From: Knufia peltigerae
Lineage: Eukaryota; Ascomycota; Eurotiomycetes; Chaetothyriales; Trichomeriaceae
NCBI GenBank assembly: GCA_030247855.1
Contig: JAPDRN010000017.1
Coordinates: 1 to 64,000, forward strand
Direction: 5' to 3'
DNA length: 64,000 bases
The notes under the pieces are model-generated. The model worked only from the letters and a program-made list of their open reading frames with translations, was not told the origin of the DNA and did no database searches. Of this stretch, positions 1-11,007 are shown one piece after another. Numbering within the stretch: position 1 is the first letter of the stretch; the number at the start of each line of letters is the position of its first letter. Position numbers and translations under genes: made by a program.

Positions 1-954
1 CCCCCCCAAAAAGTCATGGTTTGTGGTGCGTGCGTGCGGGCGTTGTGTGTGAATAGGTTGGATGACAAGACAACCTGACCACAAGCTCTCGACTTGTACC
101 GTAAGATTGACTTTTCCTCTTGAAACCTAACGGGGGGGGAGTGCTAACAGTAGTGTAATAGCTAGGTACTCCTTGTGTAGAGGTGTACGGAGTCGGTCAC
201 CTCTGCTCCATTAAAAAGACAAATAACCTACAGAGGTAAGATCGGAGCTGAGATTGAGATACTCCCCGCCGGTACGGAATGTACCGTGAATCATTTTTTA
301 TTGGCCTGGACGACGGGATCTACTGTTGCGTACAGTACAAGTACTTGTTGATTACTACTGTATCGTAGGTACCTAGGTCCCTGACGGGGTAGGCATCAAG
401 GTAGGTACTATAGGTATGTACCCAAGCACCTACCCAGTACACAAGTACACATCAACATCAATAGCACATTCCACCACCACTACGTTAGTTGACGAAGGTA
501 AAAAAAAACCTCCTTGCCATTGAATACTAAAAGGTTTCGACCAACTACCCAAGGTGCTGGCTGACTGGTACTCGCTCGTGTCCGTATCACTGTAAAAGTC
601 ATCATCATCACCTCAGGTAGGTATGCTCCCGAGACAACATACGAGTCTCGTATCAAAACGCGGACCGGACAGCACGATCATTTCCAAGGCGTCAAAACCT
701 ACGGAGTACAAATGCTCGTATCATATTTTGCCAAAACATGCTCAAAAAACAAAAGTCTTTTATGCTGGTGGCGATTCTGAAATCGCGAGCAAAAAACAAA
801 AAAAAAAGAAAACGAAATCTCCTCAGAGATACAAATACTCGTCGATACTTGATTTCCTTCCAACCTGTTGAGACACAAATATATCTCACCTACGATGATG
901 ATGATGATGGCTGCGTTTACTCCGTACTCTCTATATGCCAATCGTCAATGTCGA
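1..954. other. Non-coding left edge, 3' of the MBOAT gene
   Basis: No convincing gene is seen. The open frames here are short, overlapping and low in complexity (poly-A tracts near 790-815, a GAT-type triplet run near 893-909). The stretch holds several GTAC/CCTAGG-rich segments (for example around 365-425) and two copies of the dispersed 9-mer TACGGAGTA (700-708, and its reverse complement at 918-926). The sequence just left of 955 is the presumed 3' UTR of the minus-strand acyltransferase. Confidence 0.6.
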
Positions 955-2805
955 TTACTTGCCCGGCGGGTTCGTGGGTGCAAGACCTGCTCCTCCTTCA
1001 TCTTTCTTGGCCCTCACTTTCTCAATCTTTTGTTCAGTGCCTGGTGCAAGGCTAGATCCGCTCGCAGCGGCGGCCTGGCCAAACTTGAAGTCGGGGAATT
1101 GTATCTTCCTCCCCGTCCTTGCTTCAATCTCCCTCTTCAAGCTCTCCCCAGTCGGCATCGTGACTCTGCTCCCCCTCCTGCGTCTGGTCTCGACTTCCTG
1201 GCGAATCTCGTCAATGGCCTCGTCGATCTCACGCCCAGGGTCACTCGGAAGACCGAGCAAAGGCGGGTAATTCGTCTCTTGAGACACCGTCTTTCGGATG
1301 TACGGGTGGTTGCGCTTGTCGAGCTTGGCCACCAACCATTTCTTTGCCGGCGAAGCGAAAAAGGCCATCGCCACACCAATCTCGACGATGGCATAAAAGT
1401 ACACTCGACCCCACGCTTTTAGGGAGTCATTGAATCCCAAAATAACAAACGGTGCAGTGACGAAACTGAACGTGAACTGTGTGACGAGGTAGCCGGCGAT
1501 GTCATAGTAGATCTTGTACTTTGTCGACTTTGTGCCGTCAGGGGTAAGGAAGAATGGACGTATATAGCGTCTGGAATTCTTCGCCACGGTCTGGACGAAC
1601 GCACCAAGCAAAAAGGTAAGGTAGTAGCCAGGGTAGAAACCATGCCAAAGTGCAGAAGTGACGAACGTGGCCAATGTGGCACGGAAGCCTGGTTTCTTTC
1701 CTTTGGGCGTAACTCGTAGGTAGATGTAGTTACGGAGCCATTTGTTGGTGTTCTTGTTCCAGTTGTCAAGATATGCGCGCGAGTTCTGCGCCGTCTCAAT
1801 GCCCCACGCGTTCACATTCTCCAAACGATTCCAGAGAGGTTTGCCCGTGTTCGGATCCATACCATTGTAGCCTATGCCGGCCATGATACAGGCTCCCTCT
1901 GTCAGAGACCAGACACCGTAATATTTGAGACGAGACGTGAAGCCGAGCATGTACATCAGCCATACTCGACGTGGGAACGAATATTTCATGTACTCGTCCG
2001 ACAGGAGCAGTTTGACGTTGTACCAGCCACTGAAGTTGAGGAAGAGTAAGATCCAGAGCACGCCCGCGACGGCCTTGTATGCAGCAGGTCGACCAGACCG
2101 AGGTATTCGGCGAGCTTTTCGGGTTGCCGGGCCCTTTTCTCCTGGCCTGACATCGAACATGGACGTTTCAATCCACCGATGGTAGTCAACATAGTCGAAT
2201 GCTGGACCCGTGAACACCGAAGGAAAGAAAAACACATAGCCTGCATAGTCCAAGAGGTTGGGCATCTTGTATATGGCACGATCTTTCTGGTTGTCATTGA
2301 GAAGCTCAGGTTTCAGCCTGCCATCATGGACGTTCCAAGAGAACGCGTGTAGCTTCATGATCAAAACCATTTGTCCTCCTGTTATATCCACCAAGCTGGC
2401 ATCGTCAATCATCTGTCGATGGATGTGGCTTATTGACATGTGCCCCATGAGGAACACGAACACAATCCATGGCATCAGAGACCCGTCAATGTAGTATGCT
2501 ATGGCGTATGTGCCGCCAGACGCGACAAGAAAGGTCCATATTCCACTCCATAGGTCGAACAGACCGACGAAATAGAACAGGGAGCCAGCGACCACAAATA
2601 GATTGCGTAGCTGCGGTGAATTATCCGGTAACCGTTTGAGAATGGCAGCGAGAGGATAGGAGAGTAAGAAGCAGCTGAGCAGCTTGAGCTCGTCGACGGA
2701 AGCACCGAGGGTTTTGCCCACATACTCGAAGGCTGGAGTAGCTGGTCAGATGCGTTGTCCTCGTCGCAATTCTTTTCACTTACGAACATTGATCCCTGGG
2801 ATCAT
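955..2805 (-). CDS. ALE1: ALE1-like MBOAT lysophospholipid acyltransferase
   Basis: This is a membrane-bound O-acyltransferase of the Ale1/LPCAT family. Members use acyl-CoA to re-acylate lysophospholipids in the ER (Lands cycle). Two exons are read: 2784-2805 and 955-2732, split by a 51-nt GTAAGT...CTCCAG intron. Joining them gives an N-terminus beginning MIPGINVPFEYVG, as expected for fungal Ale1, and a 599-aa protein. Without the small first exon the long frame starts only at a GTG. Several hydrophobic segments are visible. The MBOAT signature WNKNTNKWLR (about residues 332-341) and the buried catalytic His in SALWHGFYPGYY (about H371) are intact. The last 100 residues are charged and Lys/Arg-rich. 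The assignment rests on motif recognition; the preferred lysolipid cannot be told from sequence. Confidence 0.9.
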
Positions 2806-3559
2806 TTCGAAGCTTCTCTTAGCAGTATATCCAGAGATTGCTAATGTTAAGGAAATATGAACCTACAGCTTGCAGCCATAGATGCGTACTCGGCCAGACT
2901 GTTCAGGTCGTGAAAATGGAGTCGAGGGACAACATTGTTGAGAAACGAAAACGTGCGGAGACGATTCGGTACGTCATTCTGGAATTTATTTGTGCCGATA
3001 ATTAGCCGTTCACTGATGGCTTCACGGGAGACACAGCAACATTAAAGTATACACCGAATAAACATACTGCATATATTGTAAACGTGAATATTCTTCCAAC
3101 AAAGTACGCCTGGATGGCCACTAATAAGACTCACCGCGTCGAAGAGCGACTTTGGTCTAATTGGTTTGGAGGTTGGGCTTATCCTTGGAAACTGCTGCTT
3201 AGTGGATTAAAACTGGGAGTCTTCAGCGGTTTCCATGACTACTGTAGCATCTCTATGAATAGGAGGTGTGAAAGGTCATAGGCGGGATAAGTATTAGAAG
3301 AGCCGGGGGTTCGAGCTTCCAAACTTTTTGTTCCTCGTCCTTTTTTTGGGTTTTTGACTGCTATCTGGAGTGAAGGTGGTGAAGTCGTTAGGGCAGACCT
3401 AGATGGACTGAGGAATGTATTGGTCAATGGCCTCCTTCGCATTCACTTGCCGGCATCGTGGTTTGCCAATCATGATTATAATCAACTCTGCTCTCATATT
3501 CTTGACATCGCTCCCTCATTGTGGTGCAACTGAGGGATTTTGATTTTGATATCACTACC
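2806..3559. other. Intergenic region upstream of two divergent genes
   Basis: This stretch lies between the start of the minus-strand acyltransferase and the start of a plus-strand hypothetical gene, so it presumably carries both promoters. I see no coding frame that looks real and no repeat. A B-box-like string (GGTTCGAGCTTCC near 3307) followed by a T tract was examined as a tRNA remnant and rejected. Confidence 0.5.
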
Positions 3560-4234
3560 ATGCCGACTTTCGATTTTGGCCGGCTCGACGGCAATCTTTA
3601 CTGTCTTGATGACCCTCAAGGAGTCAAAGATTTCCAGATCATGGTCGAGGACTTCATCAACATTGCCAAGGTCAACCCCGATGTTTTGAACAATAACATA
3701 GACAGGATCAAGGAGTTCTGCCTCTTCGTCTCGGTTGATGATGCCTGGTCTCTGGCGCAACTTGTTGTTCCCGAGTTCCGTGTTTCTCAGTAAGTCTTGA
3801 TAAAGTGCACAAGGACATGACGACTCACACCGTTCAGAGACCTCCTGATCGAGAACGGCTCCGGCCCTATGCACCTCATACTCCAGTCACTCAAGCACAA
3901 GCTGCCACTGCCTACGCCTGATTCCAATTCCCCACCTGCCCATGGCAAGGAGCTTTGGAAGGCTATGTTGTCTGAAGGGATGCTCTATGCGCCAACTCTA
4001 GGACGCGGTGTCCCTACGACCATCCCAGAAGAGCCAGAACCTGGCGAAGAGGCTTTAACCACATGTAGGGTGGGCCGTGCTCAAGCAAGTCGGTCGCTCA
4101 CAGTGTTACTAGACCCGCATACCGCAGAAGCGAATAGCGAAGACCAGCTATGTTCCGTGTCTGCTTCTCATATGTCCCTGACACAACCGCCAAAACGCGT
4201 TTTGCGGCGCAAGCAATCCTTTTGGTGCGACTGA
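3560..4234 (+). CDS. Hypothetical protein, two exons, 208 aa
   Basis: Two exons are read: 3560-3789 and 3838-4234, with a GTAAGT...TTCAG intron of 48 nt. The join keeps frame (RVSQ to DLLIENG). I chose the ATG at 3560, giving MPTFDFGRLDG, because the frame further upstream opens only at a GTG. The first half is acidic and amphipathic (residues about 20-75). The second half contains a Pro-rich acidic stretch (TIPEEPEPGEE) and ends in a basic tail. No domain, signal peptide or membrane segment is recognised. The clean intron and continuous frame across it support a real gene, but the C-terminal 60 residues look less constrained and another short 3' intron is possible. Confidence 0.55.
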
Positions 4235-5156
4235 ATGATGGAAAGAAAGACTGCTTCCCGGGGCTTTTCAGACCTCGGTTTACCTCTGAATCTTGCACAA
4301 GATGGACATTATGGGGGCAGGAACGTTGAGCCAACCAACCAAGGCGAAGTCGCGCTATTTTCCACGTTCTCTAAACGAAACCCCCGGGAAATTCGATGGA
4401 CATTGCCTGCCACGCCCAAACTGTTGCGCGGAAGCAGCTGTTTTGTGGACACCCGGACAGTCCAATAAGTTGCAACAATTGAACCTGTCACTGTCAAGTG
4501 TGTACTCTACTCCAACCATCGGCTTCAAGTTCAAAGTCAGAGGGAAAAGGGTGCTCCTATCGACCAACCTAAGTTTTCGCATAAACGATCAACAAGAGCT
4601 CTCAAAAGGCGTGTGCTAATTTGGTTAGTGAGTACATAATTACCATAGACTCAAAGAAACAAGAAGATCAACGATAGGAGTAGGAAGCCACAGTTTATTT
4701 TGCTAGATCGTAGATCGAGATGGCCAAAAGGATATGGATTCATCAATGCGATTCCGCGTCCGCTGAACAAATTTCACTGGTATAACCAGATATGTTGTGT
4801 CTATCGCACTATGTGAGGTCATGTTAGAACATCCGACATCTCCTATGCTATGGCGTAAGAATGTCCTTGTTCAAAGAATACGACACGTGAAGCATGGAAA
4901 GTCGAGAAGTGTTGGTTGTAGCAAGGAGGCTTAGTCAACTTACAGTCGGGTAATTATCACGCTATTCCGTTCTGGGAAACGAGGGCTACGCACAATAAGT
5001 TCATGTCTTGGCGAGTGTGAAAGTCCAACTGCGGTCCAACTTCGACATTTTTGAAAAAGACTTGCAAGCGCCAGCCATCAACACTCACCACCCTTGCAAA
5101 AGTCGAGACGATCAACGATTGGAAAGCGAGTTCTGCAAGACTTCCAGTCGCCCATC
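4235..5156. other. Intergenic region upstream of eS7
   Basis: Only short frames overlapping on both strands are present. The right end is the 5' UTR and promoter of the ribosomal protein gene; fungal ribosomal protein genes often carry a 5' UTR intron, but I could not fix one by eye. Confidence 0.45.
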
Positions 5157-5912
5157 ATGTCTCAACCAGCGCTCAACAAGATCGCCCACAACAGCCCGTC
5201 GAGGCAACACCCGTCCGAGCTGGAAACCAGCATCGCAAACGCTCTCTATGAACTCGAGACCAACATCCCGGACCTCAAGTCTTCCCTGAGACCTCTTCAA
5301 TTCACCACTGCTCGCGAGGTACGTTTTTTATCTTGGTTACGCACGCAGAGACACCTTCAAAACCTACCCAAATATGTCTTGACGTTTTGTGGTTTTCACT
5401 GGAAAATGGATTAAACCTTGGCTTGAAAAGAGAAAGGAAAAACTAATCGAACTTTCAAACAGCTCGAGGTTGGCCACGGCAAGCGCGCCATCGTCGTCTT
5501 TGTCCCCGTTCCTCTCCTCGCGGGTTTCCACAAGATCCAGCAACGCCTGACCCGCGAGCTCGAGAAGAAGTTCTCCGACCGCCACGTCCTGTTCATCGCC
5601 TCGCGCCGCATCCTCCCCCGTCCCAAGCGCTCCAACCGATCCCGCACCACGCAGACCCAGAAGCGTCCTCGCAGCAGAACCCTGACCGCTGTCCACGAGT
5701 CCATCCTCGCCGACGTCGTCTACCCCGTCGAGATCGTCGGCAAGAGACTGCGGACCAAGGAGGACGGCAGCAAGGTCCTCAAGGTCGTCTTGGATGAGAA
5801 GGAGCGCGGTGGCGTCGACTACAGACTCGACACCTACTCGGAGGTCTACAGAAAATTGACCGGACGTGTTTGTGGCTTCGAGTTCCCCATGAGCGCCGCT
5901 GCCGATTACTAG
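5157..5912 (+). CDS. RPS7: 40S ribosomal protein eS7
   Basis: Cytosolic small-subunit ribosomal protein eS7. Two exons are read: 5157-5318 and 5463-5912, separated by a 144-nt GTACGT...CAG intron in phase 0, giving 203 aa. The N-terminus beginning MSQPALNKIAHNSPSR, the segment LTRELEKKFSDRHVLFIA and the stretch YPVEIVGKRLRTKEDGSK are hallmarks of the family. The length is close to other fungal eS7 proteins (about 190-202 aa). The exon 2 sequence shows strong C/G-ending codon preference, as expected for a highly expressed gene. Its 3' end converges on the NDUFAF5-like gene about 420 bp away. Confidence 0.97.
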
Positions 5913-6333
5913 ACGAATTGACCGAAGCACAAAATGGGTGAGAGAGAGAAAAGCTCGGGGTGCCAGATAAAGCCTTGAATGGGAGGTGTTTATGAAGGAG
6001 AGAAGAAGAAAGAAGAATGGAGGTACGGGCGTTGTACAATCCACCCCCCCATCAAGGAGCCAACTCGGATGGACGTGGCGATCAAAGGCGTCACTTTGCA
6101 TGAGAAAATGGAATGGCCAGGAAACCCTTACGTACGCATGCAGAGGTAGCATTATGCTGTTCAGGTTGAGCGAAACTGCAGATACCGACAGCAATTTCAA
6201 GATTTGACAAAGATATGTTTTTGTTCTGCACATAAGATTCTACAGTCTCATTCTTCTCGAGGTCTTGCCGTACAGTATAGACTAACGCTGCGTGACCCAA
6301 GCCCTTTTGTATTTGTACAAATCTTGGTACGTG
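5913..6333. other. Convergent 3' region between eS7 and NDUFAF5-like gene
   Basis: About 420 bp between two gene 3' ends. It contains an AGA-rich stretch near 5998-6020 and no credible coding frame. Confidence 0.5.
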
Positions 6334-7416
6334 CTATTGTCCAAAGTCTCCTCCACCGAGGATATCTTTTATATTGACATCTCCACTCCCTCGTTTCAAC
6401 GGCTCGGGTTGCCCTTCACCAGGCTTCCACCCGATCATGTAAATGACCCTGAACGTTGCCGGGATCCTGTCCTTTTCGTCCTCGCCGCAGTGCAACTCTC
6501 TGTAGATGGCCTCGTTCGCCAGTAGCACGTCCCGACTCATCGGCCCACCCATGCTCTTCATGATCGCATTGCCCTCGCCCATGGCTTGGATGTCGGTCAT
6601 GAGGGCGAACGTGTCGGGGTACTCGACGACGATGTCGTCGACGTCGACGGTGAGCAGTTTGAATCCGGCCCTGTTCAGCAGGTTCCCCACGTCCCGCACG
6701 TTCGCGAGCGGGGAGACGTGCGGGCTCACGCCGCCTCGCCTCTCGAGGTCGGCCAGCTGCAGGGAAGACCGCAGCTCGAACAGGGTGTCGCCGCCGAACA
6801 TCGCGGCCAGGAACGGGGCGTCCGGCTTGAGGATGTTGTTGACGCTCGCCAGCACCGAGGGCAGGTCGTTGATCCAGTGCAGCGACAGGCTCGACAGGAC
6901 CGCGTCGAAGCTGTTCGAGTCGTAGGGCAACGTCTCGAGCGAGGGGAGGAGTGTCCGGGTGACGGGGACCCGGGGCGCAGGCAGGCCGTCGTCCCGGTGC
7001 AACGTCGCCTGCGAGGTTTCGGCACACACGAGGTGCTGGACCCGATCGGACAAGGGGATTTTCGTCTCAGCCTGACCCTCTGGGACCTCGGGCGCCGTCA
7101 TGGGTGGTTCGGACAGCGCGCGGGCGATGTGGCAGCTGTTCGCCCCCAGGTCGAGAACCCGAGGAAATTGGCGGTTGATGTCGAGGAGGCGGTCGACCAG
7201 CCGCCGAGCGACTTCATCTTTGAGGTAGTCTGTCTTGCGGCTGTACTCGGGGTTGGAGGCGGCTCGTTCTTTCTGGAGGTACTTGACGTTCTCGTTGAAG
7301 ATCTGGAGAGTCGGGGCGCCGGGGGATTGAACGGCGTACGGGCGTCGAGAGATCTGCACGAACCGCCTTCTCAGGGCCGACGTGGGAAGCCAGGGGCGCA
7401 GGGCCGGTGGCTTCAT
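6334..7416 (-). CDS. NDUFAF5: NDUFAF5-like mitochondrial complex I assembly methyltransferase
   Basis: Single-exon, 360-aa member of the BioC/NDUFAF5 branch of class I SAM-dependent methyltransferase-fold proteins. In animals NDUFAF5 hydroxylates an arginine of NDUFS7 during assembly of respiratory complex I. The first 30 residues are Arg-rich and free of acidic residues, consistent with a mitochondrial presequence. The conserved FNENVKYLQKERAA segment follows (about 40-53). Motif I reads VLDLGANSCHIAR (about 87-99): the second glycine of the classical GxGxG is replaced, which I believe is common in fungal members. The SLSLHWINDLP motif (about 175-185) is typical of the family. Start ATG is at 7416. 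High GC (especially third positions) creates a long antisense frame that I treat as a shadow. Confidence 0.9.
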   Translation of the reverse strand: MKPPALRPWLPTSALRRRFVQISRRPYAVQSPGAPTLQIFNENVKYLQKERAASNPEYSRKTDYLKDEVARRLVDRLLDINRQFPRVLDLGANSCHIARALSEPPMTAPEVPEGQAETKIPLSDRVQHLVCAETSQATLHRDDGLPAPRVPVTRTLLPSLETLPYDSNSFDAVLSSLSLHWINDLPSVLASVNNILKPDAPFLAAMFGGDTLFELRSSLQLADLERRGGVSPHVSPLANVRDVGNLLNRAGFKLLTVDVDDIVVEYPDTFALMTDIQAMGEGNAIMKSMGGPMSRDVLLANEAIYRELHCGEDEKDRIPATFRVIYMIGWKPGEGQPEPLKRGSGDVNIKDILGGGDFGQ

Positions 7417-7773
7417 TGTGCACGGCGAGGGGAGTGCTCAGACAAGTCCAGCGTCTGGCTATTGGAAAGGTCAGATCCAAGAGGAATAATTCACCTTGCT
7501 AGCAACCACTTTCAGATAATCTTGTTGATGATGTCAACCAATTAGGGAACGGTCAAGGTGTATCGATCCGCACTCCCTCCCCCATTTGCAGCCTCACTGA
7601 CCTGCAACATTTTCTTTGCCACTTTTATTTCATGTCATGTGCGGGACGCTCATGTCTATGCAACTTACGATCGAGTATTCTAGAGAGAATCAAGCAAGCC
7701 TACGCAGGGAAATAGTGTAACGTGGGACAGTTTTCTGAACATTATAGTACAGCACTCTAAGTCATTCATTCAT
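7417..7773. other. Intergenic region between SEA4 3' end and NDUFAF5-like start
   Basis: Promoter and 5' UTR space of the NDUFAF5-like gene, plus the short 3' UTR of SEA4. No other gene is seen. Confidence 0.4.
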
Positions 7774-7782
7774 TCATTCATT
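7762..7782. repeat. (CATT)n microsatellite spanning the SEA4 stop codon
   Basis: About five units of CATT. On the minus strand it reads (AATG)n and contains the last two codons (Asn-Glu) and the TGA stop (7774-7776) of the SEA4 gene. Confidence 0.85.
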
Positions 7783-10700
7783 ACAAACGCACCTACACTC
7801 CGGTACAGGGCATATACGGTGCTTCTCGAACCACATCCTCGCATGCGCAGCGTGGCATCCGTGGGAGCACTTCAGACATAGGACCGTAAGCTTTGCCATT
7901 GTAGAATCCCATTGCCGTGCTTGTTCTGCCATTTGCACCTCTCTGTCAAGTTCTTGCTGTGGAGTTGCCGCCTCATCGACTGCGATGCTGGGCACATTCG
8001 GAGTCTCGTTCGTTGATTCTTGGATGGTAGGTACCGCGGTTCCTGTCGACGAATCTGTAGTTCCCGACCTCCTTGAATTGACCTGAGAATGTGGTGACGA
8101 TTTCGGTTGAGGTGATGAAGTCGCTCTTAAGCTCCCAGAGCCTGTGGCCGGTCCGATCGTGGTATGTACGCTGCCAGACAGACTGGCACTCAGATCGACA
8201 CCGCCTTTATTGCCATTCAGCCTTGCCTGTAGTGGCCCGTACCATGGCAAGTAGGATTCATCTGGCATTCCAAGCCAGAGATCGCACACCCCGCAGCGTG
8301 GTAGATGTCTGCCGCATTTTGGACAAACGGTGCCAATTGCAGCGGCCTTTTCTCTAGTCAAGGGATGCTGCTGAGTTTCTACCATCTTGTGACCTGGTGA
8401 GGTGTCCTCGTTAGTGCCTGCATTGTGGGTTAGGCTTTGTGCGCAAAAGCCACACACGAGTCGAATTTGTTGCTTTGCAGGTTGTATGAGTCGTCTTCCG
8501 CTTTCGTCCACTGCTACATTCTGACAGGCTATATCAAACCTGACACGATCAAATCGCAAGTTCCAACCATTCATCATATGTCTGTATGCATCTTTCCAGC
8601 TGTCGAATTGGCGAACAATTTCATCGTCATCCACATAACGTGGAATGGCGGGACAAAGCGCCAGCACTGCAGTCTGCAAGTCGCCAAATCGCCGTACATA
8701 GCTGTTGAGAAGATCAAACGCGTCACGCGTGCCAATACCGGTGAGAATGATGCCTTCAGCGTCACCTTCAGTCAAGGCTTCTCTCCTCGCTTGCAAGATA
8801 TACTCTGTAAGCTTGGAGTCGTCAAGATGTCGAAGCGCGACGCAGACTCGGTACTTGAGTGGAAGGGAATCTTCAGCAACAACGTGAGACCAGTCTCCCG
8901 TTTTGACAAAGGCGAGGATAGCCCGTGCGTATGGGTCGGTAAGCTCTTCAGCCAATGATGAGATAGTCTCAGCCCAGTCATCTTGTGCATCCGAATCGTC
9001 ACCAGACGTCGCCCCTGCATCGCCATTACGCATTTTCTTCGAAGCACCCGCGATTGCCATTGCCAGCATCTTGTGGGATTGATTTGAGCCCCTTCCACGT
9101 AGGGCTTTGTAGGCCAGTTTACGGTCCATGGCAAACATTGCAAGTGCCGCGGCTTTGGTATGCTGATTCTGGCTTACCAGACGACTGGTTCTTGCCTCAA
9201 GCTCTTCATATGACCAAGCGAGGCCTATCGAATGTAAACACAATTGTCTGTTCGCTGGGTGTTTTGACTTGGTGCTCTTTATAGAGGGAATGTTAAGTCG
9301 GCGGACAAGGTTTTCGATGATTTTACTCGGTTTGTTAGAGCATGGTCCCAGGGTTCTATTCTTGGTATTGATGTCCTCCATCCAGAGGGCGTAGACCCCA
9401 AGGCGTGCCAGGTCAAAATTGTCCTGCGTCATATTTCCATTTTGAGATATCCTGGTCGCTCGTTCTATCCAGGCCCAGAATGATTGTAACCAATTTGAGT
9501 CGGAGACGATCGCCTTGTTCTTGGTCGGGTCGAGCAGATAGCCTGCTTGGCAGCGGACTCTTTGGGATGAGTTTAGACTGAGAAGGTGCCGAAGAGGAAC
9601 GTCCTTTTCGTAGTATCCAAGATCCGAGTACCACGTTTGGTTCTCGAAGCTGGACATCTTCCCCACTCCAAGAGCCTTTTTCTCTTGACGGGTTTGCTTG
9701 ATGGTCTGTTTGAGTAGATTCCTGGGCTGCGCTTTGCGTCGGATAGCTTCAATGGTCTTCCCGCAAGATGAGGCATCCAATGAAGAGTGCTCGAGAAGCG
9801 TGTCGCCCCTACACAAAAAGTCGAGATTTGCAAGGACAACCGGCTCGGGAGGAGGATTTGTTGAGGAGATTCGGATTCTTCCATCACCCGTGAGAGTCAG
9901 AATTTCGGGTTGCCCTAGCTTTGACGACGTCGTCATGAAGTCAAACGACACAATTCTGATCTTTTCATTCTGAAGAGAGGGATCGCTCGAGCACTGATTT
10001 GCGACTTCTTGGGCCCGATCAAGAAAAATATCTAGAGGGGCACTGTTTTCCCAAGACACATCGTTTCCGTTATCTTGCTCAGACTGGTGTGTCTCGTCCG
10101 AGGAGTCCTTACTAATATCGTAAACTTTGAGATTTCCAGTACTGGAAAGCACACCTAGATGCCCACGACGAGCTTTTGAAAATCGCAGGCTCCATATGGT
10201 GCCTGGACTTTCGACAACGTTCTTCAACTCCAAGGAAGCCTCTGGTTGCCCTGTTCCTGGACTTGGGCCTGCACCAAAACTCATGTGTGGGGTGCTGAGT
10301 CGACTGATCATTCGTCTATCCCAAACACATATGGAGGGATCGCTAGTGGGATACGCAGAAGCGAAATAATTCTCATCAAGCCAATCTATGGCCAGGTTAT
10401 GGACGCACCTCGTGGCGAACTGTAGGCCATTTCCTACTGATGGTTCTCTGAGGTCGTACAATCTGACAAATTGGCCTTTGACACCGGCAACTAAAAGCTG
10501 AGGGTCATCTTGAAAGAATTTTAAGCTGGTGATCGGTTCTCCACTAGCAAGTTTATGGAGTGGTTCGGAGTAATTCTTCGAAAAGCTTTTCGTTCCAGGT
10601 GCCGGAAGTCGTTGGTTGTAGTCCCAAACATTAAGACAGAAGTCTGTTCGGACTTTGTCCAAGCCTGCCGCCAGTAAATTCTGGCTGCTTAAAGTCACAG

Positions 10701-11007
10701 CGTTGCAAAGTCTTTGGCTTCGGACTTGGAATGATAACGAATCTTGATGACCCTCGGCAATGTTGATAAGAGTTGCTTCTCCGCCTGCCTGTCCAACAAC
10801 CACGAGATCCTCGTTGACAGGATGCCAGTCGAAAGCGCGGAAGGCTGGCACTTTTGTTGACGTATGGATGGACTCATATTTAGTAGACTTCTTACTCTTC
10901 TTGGTAATATTGCATAATTTGAACGATTTCCCAGCCACGTCGACATATAGAAAGCGCTGTGGCGTGCCTGTATGGGAGTTCTGCGAGAAACGGATGGCGG
11001 TCTCCAT
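7774..11007 (-). CDS. SEA4: SEA/GATOR2 complex subunit Sea4 (Mio/MIOS), WD40 plus zinc-binding C-terminus
   Basis: Single-exon protein of 1077 aa. Sea4/Mio is a vacuole-associated subunit of the SEACAT/GATOR2 complex that relays amino-acid status to TORC1. The N-terminal 400 residues read as a WD40 propeller, with FDWHPVNEDLVVVG, VWDYNQRLP, LYDLREPS and CVWDRRM marking blades. A helical middle region follows. The C-terminus carries Cys pairs (CGFC, CPKCGRHLPRCGVC) and ends with a RING-like block, CLKCSHGCHAAHARMWF then CPVPECRCVC, which is diagnostic of the Mio family. The start ATG at 11007 faces EFG1 across about 400 bp. Length agrees with the family (about 900-1100 aa). Confidence 0.93.
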   Translation of the reverse strand: METAIRFSQNSHTGTPQRFLYVDVAGKSFKLCNITKKSKKSTKYESIHTSTKVPAFRAFDWHPVNEDLVVVGQAGGEATLINIAEGHQDSLSFQVRSQRLCNAVTLSSQNLLAAGLDKVRTDFCLNVWDYNQRLPAPGTKSFSKNYSEPLHKLASGEPITSLKFFQDDPQLLVAGVKGQFVRLYDLREPSVGNGLQFATRCVHNLAIDWLDENYFASAYPTSDPSICVWDRRMISRLSTPHMSFGAGPSPGTGQPEASLELKNVVESPGTIWSLRFSKARRGHLGVLSSTGNLKVYDISKDSSDETHQSEQDNGNDVSWENSAPLDIFLDRAQEVANQCSSDPSLQNEKIRIVSFDFMTTSSKLGQPEILTLTGDGRIRISSTNPPPEPVVLANLDFLCRGDTLLEHSSLDASSCGKTIEAIRRKAQPRNLLKQTIKQTRQEKKALGVGKMSSFENQTWYSDLGYYEKDVPLRHLLSLNSSQRVRCQAGYLLDPTKNKAIVSDSNWLQSFWAWIERATRISQNGNMTQDNFDLARLGVYALWMEDINTKNRTLGPCSNKPSKIIENLVRRLNIPSIKSTKSKHPANRQLCLHSIGLAWSYEELEARTSRLVSQNQHTKAAALAMFAMDRKLAYKALRGRGSNQSHKMLAMAIAGASKKMRNGDAGATSGDDSDAQDDWAETISSLAEELTDPYARAILAFVKTGDWSHVVAEDSLPLKYRVCVALRHLDDSKLTEYILQARREALTEGDAEGIILTGIGTRDAFDLLNSYVRRFGDLQTAVLALCPAIPRYVDDDEIVRQFDSWKDAYRHMMNGWNLRFDRVRFDIACQNVAVDESGRRLIQPAKQQIRLVCGFCAQSLTHNAGTNEDTSPGHKMVETQQHPLTREKAAAIGTVCPKCGRHLPRCGVCDLWLGMPDESYLPWYGPLQARLNGNKGGVDLSASLSGSVHTTIGPATGSGSLRATSSPQPKSSPHSQVNSRRSGTTDSSTGTAVPTIQESTNETPNVPSIAVDEAATPQQELDREVQMAEQARQWDSTMAKLTVLCLKCSHGCHAAHARMWFEKHRICPVPECRCVCNE

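Noticed and set aside
3230..3345. Possible plus-strand tRNA: GGTTCGAGCTTCC followed by TTTTT
   Set aside because: No matching A box, and the T stem and acceptor stem do not form.
6586..7545. Long plus-strand open frame (319 aa) antisense to the NDUFAF5-like gene
   Set aside because: It covers a GC-rich coding sequence whose sense product has clear family motifs; the antisense translation is Val/Glu/Arg-rich with no recognisable domain.
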